Assembly: GCA_963833605.1 (NCBI GenBank)
Contig: CAWHYZ010000005.1
Coordinates: 124,001 to 188,000 of the forward strand
Source of the DNA: JAFAXD01 sp963833605
GTDB lineage: Bacteria > Pseudomonadota > Alphaproteobacteria > Rhizobiales > Xanthobacteraceae
Reading direction: 5' to 3'
Length of the DNA stretch: 64,000 nucleotides
Shown here: positions 1-10,825 of the stretch, one piece after another
Numbering within the stretch: position 1 is the first letter of the stretch
Layout of the letters: each line of letters starts with the position of its first letter
Made by a program: the position numbers and the translations under genes
The notes under the pieces: model-generated
The model's database searches: none
Told to the model about the DNA's origin: nothing
The model's input: the letters and a program-made list of their open reading frames with translations, nothing else

Positions 1-216
1 GAGAATGCATTCGGGTGCCTGATATCCAGTGATCGGGCGACCAATGAAATTGTGCCGGCCGAAATAGCGCATGTCCTGACGGATGGTCGGCGCCACATCG
101 CGCAAGTAGACAAAACCGTCGGGCAGATTGTCGGTACCCGCCGCGGCCGCGCCGAAGAAGGAAAACAGCCACAGCATCATAGCCGACAAATTTCTCATTC
201 CATGCACTCGTTCCAT
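1..216 (-). CDS. D-alanyl-D-alanine dipeptidase (VanX/DdpX-like), N-terminal part, cut by window edge
   Basis: An open frame reads leftward off the window, so only the first 72 residues are visible. They begin with a hydrophobic segment ending in an Ala-rich cleavage-like site (about residues 11-27), which suggests export. They continue with FVYLRDVAPTIRQDMRY and NFIGRPITGYQAPECIL, which resemble the N-terminus of peptidase family M15D (VanX, DdpX). That family hydrolyses the D-Ala-D-Ala dipeptide. The zinc ligands and catalytic residues lie beyond the window, so activity cannot be judged. ATG at 216 was chosen. In-frame ATGs at about 198 and 180 are alternatives, because no strong ribosome binding site precedes 216. 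Confidence 0.72.
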   Translation of the reverse strand, partial: MERVHGMRNLSAMMLWLFSFFGAAAAGTDNLPDGFVYLRDVAPTIRQDMRYFGRHNFIGRPITGYQAPECIL

Positions 217-248
217 GCAACACTCACGCGCAACTAGGGGATGATGAA

Positions 249-373
249 CCCAGTGGTGCGACCCAAACAGATGCTTCGCATCTGTTTGGAAAGTCGCCCC
301 ACTAAAATCAATATCTTAGTGGGCTGACTTGTCCCAACATTTGGGTACCAAATGTTGGGGTCAGGCCACTGGG
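249..373. repeat. Cloverleaf-like element: three hairpins inside an enclosing stem
   Basis: Three consecutive hairpins lie between matching outer arms. The outer arms are CCCAGTGG (249-256) and CCACTGGG (366-373), continued by GACCC (260-264) with GGGTC (358-362). Hairpin 1 is 263-274 with 278-289 (12 bp, loop TTC). Hairpin 2 is 298-305 with 316-323, extended by AAGTC (291-295) with GACTT (326-330). Hairpin 3 is 333-344 with 348-359 (12 bp, loop GTA). Some outer-stem bases compete with hairpins 1 and 3. The rest of the gap, 217-248 and 374-725, shows no credible gene. Confidence 0.8.
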
Positions 374-725
374 ATCAACGCGCGTGTGTCAAATAGAGCA
401 CGTCGCTCAGCAATTGATCAACCCGATCATGGCTTTGCTGGCGCGACCCGGCGCGGCGCGGATCAGCTGGTTCGATCATTGCGCCGACCAGAGAAACGTC
501 CGAGAGCTGCAAGCGTCCACAACACCCGGTGTCATGAACACGTCGGAGACGATCAGCATCATGACCGGGCGCAGATGGAACCGGATCGATGAAACGGGCA
601 TTGATATCGTCTAGAATTGTGGTGTAGGAGGCTAGCCGGCCTGCCATAATTACGGGCCTTTACATGGCCACCGCGAACCTATTCGACGCCTTGCGGTGTT
701 GATCCTTCGCACAGGAGATTGGCTG

Positions 726-1496
726 ATGCGCTTTCTTGTAACGGCGCTTGCATCGTGCGCCCTCGCATTCCTGCTGCTTGATCCGGCGAGCGCCCAGGGA
801 CAGCCGAAGCCGCCGCCCGCCGCGGCGCCAAAACCCTATAAGATCGTCGCGGTCGAGCCGCCGCAGCCGCTCAAAGACCCGGGCTTCGAGGAGTTCCGCA
901 AGCAGCTCGGCGATGTGGTCAAGCGCAAGGATCGGGCGGCGCTGCGGAACATGGTGGTGACCCAGGGATTTTTCTGGGAAACCGAGGATGGCGACAAGAT
1001 CGACAAGAAGAAATCGAGTTTTGACAATTTCGCAGCTGCCGTCGACCTCAATGCCAGGGACGGTTCGGGTTGGGAATTGCTGCAGGCCGCCGCCGAAGAG
1101 CCGAGCCTCGAAGAAGTTCAGGATCGCAAGGGCGTGATGTGCGCGCCGGCAAGTCCTAATTTTGATGAGACGGCGTTTGACGAACTCACCAAAGACACCA
1201 GGACCGAGGTTGAGGAATGGGGCTATCCGTCGAGCGCCGGCGTCGAAGTTCACGCCACTAGCAAGCCGAACTCGCCGGTGATCGAGAAGCTTGGGCTCAA
1301 TCTGGTGCGCGTGCTCGACGAAGACACCGCACCCGCTGGCCCCACCGGTCCGCCGCCGATGCTGAAAGTGGCGACCCCCTCCGGGAAGGTTGGCTACGTG
1401 GCGCCCGACACGGTGCAGCCGGTCGTGTTCGATCAGCTCTGCTACATCAAGGAGGGCAGTGGCTGGAAGATCGCCGGTTACGCCGGCGGGCAATAA
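726..1496 (+). CDS. Secreted protein with C-terminal SH3-like domain, function unknown
   Basis: A 256-residue protein. It starts with a signal peptide (MRFLVTALASCALAFLLL, then a cleavage-like PASAQ site), so it is probably periplasmic. A Pro-rich linker follows, and a middle region rich in Asp, Lys and Glu. The last 80 residues look like a bacterial SH3-like fold (VHATSKPNSPVIEKLGLNLV, then GYVAPDTVQPV and a final GSGWKIAGYAGGQ), a fold often found in cell-wall-associated proteins. ATG 726 was preferred to the upstream GTG 696 because AGGAGA sits just ahead of it and the signal peptide then begins correctly. No catalytic motif is visible. The domain call is by eye. Confidence 0.75.
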   Translation: MRFLVTALASCALAFLLLDPASAQGQPKPPPAAAPKPYKIVAVEPPQPLKDPGFEEFRKQLGDVVKRKDRAALRNMVVTQGFFWETEDGDKIDKKKSSFDNFAAAVDLNARDGSGWELLQAAAEEPSLEEVQDRKGVMCAPASPNFDETAFDELTKDTRTEVEEWGYPSSAGVEVHATSKPNSPVIEKLGLNLVRVLDEDTAPAGPTGPPPMLKVATPSGKVGYVAPDTVQPVVFDQLCYIKEGSGWKIAGYAGGQ

Positions 1497-1636
1497 AGCA
1501 GCGGACGGACCGGCCGCCGCGACGGCTACCCTGAACGACCGGCGTGTTGACCGTTATTCCATTCGGTCAAAGAAATTTTCCGCTTGAGGACGCGCGTTCG
1601 TCGCACAAGCATGCCGTGCCAATCATGGAGGATCGC

Positions 1637-2518
1637 ATGCGATTTCTATTGGGGATAAGCGCCGCCGCGTTGTTGGCTTTGACCGCATCCGCGTCCGCAC
1701 AAAGTCCGCCGCCATTTTCGACCCGCAAGGTCGATGGCACCGACAACGTCTATCTCTTTCGCTACCAGGGGCACCAATCGATGTTCGTGGTGACGCCCGA
1801 AGGCGTGATCGCCACCGACCCGATCGGCTACCAGCGCCCGCAGGCGGTCGCGACCTACATCGATGAAATCAAGAAGGTGACACCGCTTCCGATCAAATAC
1901 GTGGTGTACAGCCATCATCACTTCGACCATATCGCCGGCGGCAAGCCGTTCAAGGATCTGGGCGCCACCTTCGTGGCGCACGAGCGCGCCAAGGAGCACC
2001 TGCTCGATGTCAACTATCCGGACGTGGTCATTCCCGACCTCACCGTTCCGGACACCGGCGGTCGCGTTACGCTCGGCGGCACCACGCTCGAGCTCATCTA
2101 TGTGGGACGCAATCACTCCGACAATTCGCTGGTGATGCGGCTGCCTAAGGAGAAGATCATCTTCGCGGTCGACTTCATTCCGATCCGCACCGTCCTGTTC
2201 CGCGATCTGCCCGACACTCCCAATCCGATCGAGTGGGAGGTCAGCCTCAAACGCACGCTGGTCTTGGACTGGGACCGCACGATCCCAGGCCATCCCTACG
2301 CGGGCGGCCGGCTTGGCACCAAGGACGACGTGAAGGAACTGATCGGCTACATGAACGATCTCTCCACCGCCGTGAAGAAGGCGGCGGACGAAGGCAAGTG
2401 CGCCGATCAGGCCATGAAGGAGGTCAAGCTGCCCAAGTACGAGAGCTGGGGCAACTACAACGACTACCTGCCCGGCAACATCGAGCGCTACTGCTATTAC
2501 TGGAGTTGGGGATATTGA
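1637..2518 (+). CDS. Secreted metallo-beta-lactamase-fold hydrolase
   Basis: A 293-residue protein with a clear signal peptide (MRFLLGISAAALLALTASAS, cleavage near SAQS). The zinc-binding signature of the metallo-beta-lactamase superfamily is present: YSHHHFDHIAGG at about residues 93-104, a later GRNHSDNSLV histidine, an Asp in FAVDFIP and GHPYAGG near the C-terminus. Such proteins hydrolyse varied substrates (lactones, thioesters, lactams, alkyl sulfates), so the substrate cannot be named. ATG 1637 is preceded by GGAGG at 1627-1631. It follows the SH3-like secreted protein on the same strand after about 140 bases, with no obvious shared role. Confidence 0.88.
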   Translation: MRFLLGISAAALLALTASASAQSPPPFSTRKVDGTDNVYLFRYQGHQSMFVVTPEGVIATDPIGYQRPQAVATYIDEIKKVTPLPIKYVVYSHHHFDHIAGGKPFKDLGATFVAHERAKEHLLDVNYPDVVIPDLTVPDTGGRVTLGGTTLELIYVGRNHSDNSLVMRLPKEKIIFAVDFIPIRTVLFRDLPDTPNPIEWEVSLKRTLVLDWDRTIPGHPYAGGRLGTKDDVKELIGYMNDLSTAVKKAADEGKCADQAMKEVKLPKYESWGNYNDYLPGNIERYCYYWSWGY

Positions 2519-2528
2519 GGGCCCCTCG

Positions 2529-2550
2529 CCCTCCCCCTTGTGGGGAGGGT
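2529..2550. repeat. Short palindromic repeat, copy 1 (CCCTCCCCC / GGGGAGGG)
   Basis: CCCTCCCCC-TTGT-GGGGAGGG forms a short GC-rich hairpin just after the stop of the metallo-beta-lactamase gene. The same sequence recurs at 18441-18462 and, inverted, at 18584-18603. It may double as a transcription stop, although no T-run follows. Confidence 0.6.
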
Positions 2551-2558
2551 CGTTGCCC

Positions 2559-2638
2559 GTAGCCCGGATGGAGCGCGCAAGCGCGTCATCCGGGTCGGGA
2601 GTTCATTCCCGGATTGCGCTTCGCTCCATCCGGGTTAC
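2559..2638. repeat. Dispersed GTAGCCCGGATG palindromic element, copy 1
   Basis: An 80-base element whose ends are near-perfect inverted repeats: GTAGCCCGGATGGAGCG at 2559-2575, and its complement with one mismatch at 2622-2638. Inside is a smaller GC-rich hairpin. Related copies lie at 22417-22487 and 45171-45250. All three are intergenic, as expected for a REP- or MITE-like element. Confidence 0.82.
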
Positions 2639-2698
2639 AGCGCACGGCCCTTAGCGGGCGCCCTTCCCTCGCCCGAATGCTTTGCCCATATTCGGCCG

Positions 2699-5446
<2,748 letters not shown>

Positions 5447-5542
5447 ACCATATCAGCCTGCGCCTTAAGGAAGGCAGTCGGCACCTGTCGAGGGTGATCT
5501 CGGAGCGCGGGGCGGGCTTCGGCGCAACGAGCCGGGCGAGCA

Positions 5543-5794
5543 TCATAGATGCCCTTTCCCACATAGAAGCCCTCGCACGGGCAAACGGCATCTATGGCGG
5601 GATTCCTCATAGATGCCCTTCCTCACCATAGATGCCCTCGCCCGGGCAGACGGCCTCTATGCCGGGATTCCTCATAGATGCCCTTTCCCACCATAGATGC
5701 CCTCGCCCGGGCAGACGGCCTCTATGCCGGGATTCCTCATAGATGCCCTTCCTCGCCATAGATGCCCTCGCACGGACAGATGGCGTCTATGGTG
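5543..5794. repeat. Four tandem 64-65-base repeats, each with internal palindrome
   Basis: Units start at 5543, 5607, 5672 and 5737. Each starts TCATAGATGCCCTT and contains a CATAGATGCC arm matched by GGC(C/A)TCTATG about 25 bases later, so each can form a hairpin. Units 2 and 3 are almost identical and units 1 and 4 are more diverged. The surrounding gap, 5447-6004, holds no convincing gene; nothing else was recognised in 5447-5542 or 5795-6004. Confidence 0.88.
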
Positions 5795-6004
5795 CGTCGG
5801 GCGTGGGCAGCCCGGCTCCCACGAAGGGGTCCCCTCCTGCTCACAAAAGCCCCACATTTCACTTGTGTCTTGGTGCAGGTACAACGTAAGCCGGTTCGTC
5901 ACGATCCGATCCTGGGTGCTGCAGTTGGCCGGCCTGTCGGCGGCTTGACCCGGGGGCGTAATCGCGCAATCAATTCAAGGGCATAACCGCTGGTGACCCG
6001 AACC

Positions 6005-6502
6005 ATGGCCAAGCCCATCCGAGCTTTTTTCCGGTTGCTCCTGCTCGCTGGCACCGCCGTGACGGTTGCAGGCTGTTTCGAGACAACAGCGGGAATCGGC
6101 GGCTCCCCGGGAGGGCTGTCGACGGCTGCCCTGGATACCCCGGGATCAGTGCCCCGTCAGGCCGCCCAGGCCGGCCGTGGCACCCGCGCCCCTACCATCA
6201 CAGAACCGGCACCACCGCCCGAATACCTGACATTGGAAAAGGCCAAGGGTGACTGCTGGATGCAGGCCGAGACCGACAAGAAGGCGCCCAAGGCGCTCGA
6301 TGCGCGCGGCAAGTGGGTCGAGAAATGCGCGGCCGCCAAGATGCGGGAACAGGCGACCCAATGGGCGAGCCCGACAGCGCAATCGACGAGCACGACCCCG
6401 CAGCCAACGGGCCTGAGTTTTTCGCCAACGTTTGCGGCGCCCACAGGCCCGTCGCCGCCGCCGGAAGGGGTCGGTGACAGCGTCATGCAAAAAGGCATGT
6501 GA
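6005..6502 (+). CDS. Small lipoprotein A, paralogue of the next gene
   Basis: A 165-residue predicted lipoprotein. A basic N-terminus (MAKPIRAFF) and hydrophobic stretch end in the lipobox TVAGC, so it should be lipidated on Cys. A Pro/Thr/Gly-rich spacer follows. The conserved block KGDCWMQAETDKKAPKALDA then WVEKCAAAKM occupies about residues 78-115 and closely matches the downstream gene. The tail is low-complexity. Two Cys in the block could form a disulfide. No family is recognised and the function is unknown. The upstream in-frame GTG 5993 is an alternative start. Confidence 0.72.
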   Translation: MAKPIRAFFRLLLLAGTAVTVAGCFETTAGIGGSPGGLSTAALDTPGSVPRQAAQAGRGTRAPTITEPAPPPEYLTLEKAKGDCWMQAETDKKAPKALDARGKWVEKCAAAKMREQATQWASPTAQSTSTTPQPTGLSFSPTFAAPTGPSPPPEGVGDSVMQKGM

Positions 6503-6547
6503 ACGCATACCGGCAAGTCAACCAATACACCTGACGAAGATTGAAGC

Positions 6548-6880
6548 ATGCCGAATCCGCCGTGGTGGAGTTGCATTGTCGTCGTCGCTGCCGGCATCGC
6601 GCTGGCCGGATGCTTTGAGGCGAGCAGCAACGGCCAGACGCCGCCCCCCGCCGCCGCCGTGGGCGCGCCGGCCGGCGGCCCGAACGCGGCGACGGTCGCC
6701 GATCCGGTTCAACCCGCCTTGAGCGCGGCGGTGAACGCGCCGATGACGCTCACCGGGGCGCGCGAGAGTTGCTGGATGGACATGGAGAACAACAAGAAGG
6801 CGCCGAGCAATCTCGAGCAACGCGCCAAACTGGTTGAGCAGTGTGTCACCGCCAAGATGAATGGCCAACGGGCGAGGTAG
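6548..6880 (+). CDS. Small lipoprotein B, paralogue of the previous gene
   Basis: A 110-residue predicted lipoprotein with lipobox ALAGC after a hydrophobic segment, then an Ala/Pro-rich linker. The C-terminal block ARESCWMDMENNKKAPSNLE then LVEQCVTAKMNGQ aligns with the block of the preceding gene: shared CWM, KKAP, and a Val-Glu-x-Cys turn before an Ala-Lys-Met. It lacks the long tail of its neighbour. The 45-base gap and shared strand suggest a tandem duplication transcribed together. The function is unknown. Confidence 0.75.
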   Translation: MPNPPWWSCIVVVAAGIALAGCFEASSNGQTPPPAAAVGAPAGGPNAATVADPVQPALSAAVNAPMTLTGARESCWMDMENNKKAPSNLEQRAKLVEQCVTAKMNGQRAR

Positions 6881-6995
6881 GCTGCGATCCATGGCCTTCA
6901 ATCTTCTACGTCGTCCAACTGATATGATTGCCAGTCTGGCTGGAAAGCCGGACGCTGCGTTGATGAACAATCCCAACGCCGGTGGAGGAATGCTC

Positions 6996-8054
6996 ATGCC
7001 CACGACCCGCATGCTGCCGCTTGCCCTGACCCTCTTGACCGGGCTCGCCCTCACCCTCACCGCGGCCCTCGCGCTCGAAGCCGGCACTCGTCAACTGCCG
7101 GCGCGCGACATTCCGGTGCCCAACACCGCGAGCCCGGCTGCACAGGTGCTGATCGGCGCGCCGCTGTCGCCGATCTGGAATGCGCACCCGAAGTCGGCCG
7201 AAGAGTGGAAGGCGCTGGTGGCGCAGCGCGCGAGCGAAGCCCTAAAAGTCATTCCGGCGTTGCGCGAGCGCTTCGCCGTGAAATCGGAGCCGAGCGTGAT
7301 CGGGGGCGTCAAAGTGTTCGTGCTCACCCCCGACAACATCCCGGAGGCCAATCGCAACCGCGTGCTGGTGCACGTTCATGGTGGCGGTTACGTGCTGAGT
7401 CCCGGCGAGGCCGGTACCGGCGAAGGCATCATGATGGCGGGCAGCGGCCGCTTCAAAGTGATCTCGATCGACTACCGCATGCCGCCGGACTTCCCCTACC
7501 CGGCCGCGATGGACGACGCGATGGCGGTCTGGAATGAAGTGGTGAAGTCGACCGATGCGAAGAAGACCGCGATCTTCGGCACTTCGACCGGCGGCGGCAT
7601 GACGCTGGCGATGGTGCTGCGCGCCATCAAGGAAGGCCTGCCGCTGCCGGCCGCGATCGCGCCCGGCACGCCATGGTCCGACATGACCAAAACCGGCGAC
7701 AGCTACTTTGCCAATGAGATGTTGGACAACGTCCTGGTCAGCTATGACGGCTGGCTCGGCGATGCAGCCAAACTCTATGCCAACGGCACCGATCTCAAGG
7801 ATCCGATGCTGTCGCCAATCTACGGCGATTTCCGCGACTTCCCGCCGGCGATCCTGACCACCGGCACGCGCGACTTGTTTCTGAGCAACACGGTGCGCAC
7901 GCAGCGCAAGCTGCTCGCCGCCGGGATCGAGGCCAAGCTCATCGTGTTCGAAGGCCTCTCGCACGCGCAATATCTGTTTGATCCCGCCATGCCGGAGAGC
8001 AAGGAGCACTTCGCCGAACTCGCCGCGTTCTTCGACCGGCATCTCCAGAAATAA
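6996..8054 (+). CDS. Secreted alpha/beta hydrolase (HSL-type esterase/lipase)
   Basis: A 352-residue protein with an N-terminal signal segment. It has the hormone-sensitive-lipase-family oxyanion motif HVHGGGYV, the nucleophile elbow GTSTGGG, an acid in the TGTRDLFLS loop and the catalytic His in GLSHAQYL. It should hydrolyse carboxyl esters outside the cytoplasm; the substrate is unknown. The start was set at 6996 because GGAGG at 6984-6988 is well spaced for it. ATG 6990 is too close to that site, and the longer frame from 6861 would add an unlikely leader. Confidence 0.85.
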   Translation: MPTTRMLPLALTLLTGLALTLTAALALEAGTRQLPARDIPVPNTASPAAQVLIGAPLSPIWNAHPKSAEEWKALVAQRASEALKVIPALRERFAVKSEPSVIGGVKVFVLTPDNIPEANRNRVLVHVHGGGYVLSPGEAGTGEGIMMAGSGRFKVISIDYRMPPDFPYPAAMDDAMAVWNEVVKSTDAKKTAIFGTSTGGGMTLAMVLRAIKEGLPLPAAIAPGTPWSDMTKTGDSYFANEMLDNVLVSYDGWLGDAAKLYANGTDLKDPMLSPIYGDFRDFPPAILTTGTRDLFLSNTVRTQRKLLAAGIEAKLIVFEGLSHAQYLFDPAMPESKEHFAELAAFFDRHLQK

Positions 8055-8211
8055 TCTGCGCCAACGATGCATCTGATGATTGGCACCTGCAGGCCGGCCG
8101 GCTGGGTGCTGGCGCGCGTTCGGCGGGCGCGGAGGGCTGGCATTAACCGCTTGTCCTGGCGTAGATTTCACCCGCGACCCCGGGGTTTATTGATCACACA
8201 GGATGCGGACA

Positions 8212-8976
8212 ATGAAAAGCTTCGCGCTCTCCCTCGCCGCATTGTTCATCGGCTGCGGGCTACCGGCAGCGGGATTTGCGCAGGCTCCGGTCCAGGACCG
8301 CTTTCCGGGCGCCGACGACACGAAGCCGCCCGCCCAGACGCAGGCGCCAGCGAAGCCTGCAAAGGCGGCGAGGCCGACGGCACCCGCCGCCAAGCCGGCG
8401 GAGGGCGAGCAACCCAAGCATGCCGCAGCGAGCGCGGCGGCGCCGGCCCGCATCGTTTCCTGCAAGGACGCGTTCGCGAAGGACTCGAGCCACATCAAGC
8501 TCGCGACTTTGTTTGGTTCCCAGAACGTCACCTGGGATGACGTTGACGGGCCGGAAGGCTCCAAGCTCAAAGCCACCGTGGTGTTCCCGAACGATCCCAA
8601 GCGCCGGCTCGAAGTGATGTGGACGCAGCCGGACGCGCGCAGCGACACCCAACTGATTGCGATCAACGGTCAGTCCACCTGGGGGGCGCCCAAGGGGCTC
8701 AAGCTCGGCATGCCGCTGGCGGCTGTCGAGAAACTCAACGGCAAGCCGTTCCGGCTCAACGGGTTTGGCAAGGACGGCGGCACGGTTCAAAGCTGGGAAG
8801 GCGGCGCGCTGTCGGAACTGCCCGGCGGTTGCAAGGTCTCGCTGCGCTTTGCGCCCGATCCGAAGGTCTCGCCGGAAGTTCTCAAGGACGTAGCGGTCGA
8901 TAAAGCGTTCGGATCAAACGACGCCGCCATGAAGAAGACGGTGCCGAAGGTGGTCGAAATCTTGATCGGTTACTGA
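8212..8976 (+). CDS. Secreted protein of unknown function
   Basis: A 254-residue protein with a signal peptide (MKSFALSLAALFIGC, cleavage after GFAQA) and a low-complexity Pro/Ala/Lys linker to about residue 75. A folded part follows with single conserved-looking features: SCKDAF, WDDVDGPEGSKLKATVVF, GLKLGMPLAAVEKLNGKPF and SLRFAP. Stretches like LGMPLAAVEKLNGKPF occur in small periplasmic proteins, but no named family is assigned. ATG 8212 is preferred over ATG 8203 because AGGA lies just upstream. Its stop overlaps the end of the convergent gene by seven bases. Confidence 0.72.
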   Translation: MKSFALSLAALFIGCGLPAAGFAQAPVQDRFPGADDTKPPAQTQAPAKPAKAARPTAPAAKPAEGEQPKHAAASAAAPARIVSCKDAFAKDSSHIKLATLFGSQNVTWDDVDGPEGSKLKATVVFPNDPKRRLEVMWTQPDARSDTQLIAINGQSTWGAPKGLKLGMPLAAVEKLNGKPFRLNGFGKDGGTVQSWEGGALSELPGGCKVSLRFAPDPKVSPEVLKDVAVDKAFGSNDAAMKKTVPKVVEILIGY

Positions 8977-9809
8977 GGGCGTCCCATATCGGCCACGACC
9001 CGGCGGGTCGCCGGATCGACCAGCAGCATGCGATCGTTGATGACGGTGTAGCGATAGCGCCAGAGCGAGGGTGCCTGCGCAACCATCGCATCGGGTACAG
9101 CAACAAGCGGGACTGATTTCGGCAAGCGCCGGCCGACATAGTTTTCCGGCGCGACGGCGGCATACGCCGGAGCACCGACAGCGGTCGATCGCATTGCAGG
9201 CGCGTAGCCGAACGGTGCAAACGCCTCGCCGGTCATCACTTCGGTGTTTGGAAAGGTGGGAACGGCCGGCGGGAACATCGGCTGCATGAACGGAGGCGAG
9301 AAGGAATTTGAAGCAAAAGCCGACCCCACGGGCGCCGACGGATTCTGGGCCAAGTTCGCCTCGTAGAGGCTCCGCCGCTGCTCATTGGATAAGCCAAACC
9401 GCGGCGCCGTCCGCTGTGCGCGCGCCACGTTCCTGCGGACCGTCGTGCGGGCAACAGCAACCCGGTGCGCCGGGCGCGTTGCCACTGCACGGGGCGCCGC
9501 CGGGGTCACGGTTTCGGCTGCCCTGGTGCGCGGAGCCATAGCGGGCGCCTCTGCGGCCGGCGCGCTGCCGGCTGGTGGAACGAATTTCGTCGGAGCCCGG
9601 GATGGCGGTCGCGTGATCAGGTCGTCGGACCCCGCAGGCGCGACCGAGGATGGCGCTTGCGGCCACCGGTTCACGACCGGCTGATCGGCGGATCGGGGAC
9701 CTGCCGCCTGCGCAAGCGTAGTTGAGCTTTGGGCGGTCCCCGCGGTCTGCGCATTCGCGCCCGCGCATGTGAGCGCCACGCCCAAAACCGCGCAAAAAAC
9801 ATGATTCAT
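8970..9809 (-). CDS. Secreted Ala/Pro-rich protein with DUF1236-like C-terminus
   Basis: A 279-residue protein. The N-terminus MNHVFCAVLGVALTCAGANA is a signal peptide preceded by GGAGG five bases before ATG 9809. The middle is low-complexity and rich in Pro, Ala, Arg and Thr. The last 30 residues (LWRYRYTVINDRMLLVDPAT, then RVVADMG) resemble the short repeat of DUF1236 secreted proteins of rhizobia. The same C-terminal pattern occurs in the gene at 12505-12920. The function is unknown and a periplasmic location is likely. The stop overlaps that of the convergent upstream gene. Confidence 0.7.
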   Translation of the reverse strand: MNHVFCAVLGVALTCAGANAQTAGTAQSSTTLAQAAGPRSADQPVVNRWPQAPSSVAPAGSDDLITRPPSRAPTKFVPPAGSAPAAEAPAMAPRTRAAETVTPAAPRAVATRPAHRVAVARTTVRRNVARAQRTAPRFGLSNEQRRSLYEANLAQNPSAPVGSAFASNSFSPPFMQPMFPPAVPTFPNTEVMTGEAFAPFGYAPAMRSTAVGAPAYAAVAPENYVGRRLPKSVPLVAVPDAMVAQAPSLWRYRYTVINDRMLLVDPATRRVVADMGRPQ

Positions 9810-10075
9810 GACGGCCTCCGCCGCACGCGGCCGCCTGTTATGAAGAGCTCGTGCAAGAGCCCATTACCATCTATCGGACGCAATACGTGCGCCCGCCGGT
9901 ATTACCGGAGCGGCCGCTACCAGCTTGTCGCGCAACCGATTATTTTGCAAGTGTTTAGCGCCGGTGCGACGCGAGCGACAGGCCGCAGCGTTAACGGCGC
10001 TCGCGTTCCGGCCTGCTTGTGCCCCAGGGCGTGCCGGACTCCGGCGCGATCCTCGCCGATGCCCGCTGATGGTTG

Positions 10076-10235
10076 CTACTGCGTAATGACAGCGAGCGCC
10101 TGACGGTAGATCGGATCCGCCAGCACCAACCGTTGCCGGCCAGATGGTATTGCAGGCCCGTCACCTCGTATTCTGCGCCGCCGCCACGATGCTCGAGATT
10201 GCCAGCAGGTGGAGCGCCAGCAGAGATCGCGTCAT
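10076..10235 (-). pseudogene. Possible short secreted protein, frame broken
   Basis: ATG 10235 opens a good signal peptide (MTRSLLALHLLAISSIVAAA) that stops after four more residues at 10161. One base out of frame, the sequence continues to a stop at 10076 and ends LVLADPIYRQALAVITQ, which resembles the closing motif of the DUF1236-like proteins nearby. This suggests a roughly 50-residue secreted protein with one indel. The evidence is short and could be chance. Confidence 0.35.
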
Positions 10236-10243
10236 GCACCTTC

Positions 10244-10651
10244 CTATTGCCGATGGTTTTGCGCGTGGCGCCGGGATTGATCCGCAGGCTGCGCACCCCG
10301 ATCGGTCAGCTGCCTGGAGTCGCGCGCCATTTCGAGACAGGTCATCAGTTCGGTGTAGACCGGATCCACGTCGCCCGCCTTCGAGACACCGACGCACATG
10401 TTGCGATCTGCGGGACTGAACTGAGACCATTGTTTGAGCAACTGCTCGCGTGCCTCATGTTCGGCATCGAGACAGTGCTGGGTGGCATCGGGTTGGGTGG
10501 AGTCGATGATGCGCGCTTCCGGTATCGCCGAAAGGGCGCGGCAGGCAGCGTTGATGTTGTAGTTCGGTACCGTCGCGCCGCCGGGCGCCGCCTGCGCGGC
10601 GCCGACCAACATCGATGCGGCGAGGACGAGTGCAGCGTGTATCCTTAACAT
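10244..10651 (-). CDS. Small secreted protein with conserved cysteines
   Basis: A 135-residue protein with signal peptide MLRIHAALVLAASMLVGAAQ. The mature part has four Cys in a pattern suited to two disulfides: NAACRALS, HCLDAEHEAREQLLKQW, NMCVG and TELMTCLEMARD. Small Cys-rich periplasmic proteins with W-x-F and Cys-Leu-Glu-Met endings are common in Bradyrhizobium relatives; the function is unknown. The start at 10651 has GAGG just upstream and gives a cleaner signal peptide than ATG 10663. The C-terminal 20 residues are polar and poorly defined. Confidence 0.68.
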   Translation of the reverse strand: MLRIHAALVLAASMLVGAAQAAPGGATVPNYNINAACRALSAIPEARIIDSTQPDATQHCLDAEHEAREQLLKQWSQFSPADRNMCVGVSKAGDVDPVYTELMTCLEMARDSRQLTDRGAQPADQSRRHAQNHRQ

Positions 10652-10825
10652 GGCACCTCGCATCGCGTTTGCAGAAGGGACTTGTTAAACAACGCATCAG
10701 GAAGTCGCCGGTTGCAATCCGGTTTGCCCGTTCCCGCCCCATCAGAGCCGCGGTCGCGCCCCATTCTCCTGGCGTCGTTGCAACCGGCGCACGAGGGCCG
10801 CCGATTTGAACTGGGGGACGAACGC

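Noticed and set aside
5543..5794. CRISPR array
   Set aside because: Repeats are directly adjacent 65-base units without distinct spacers, and no cas gene is nearby.
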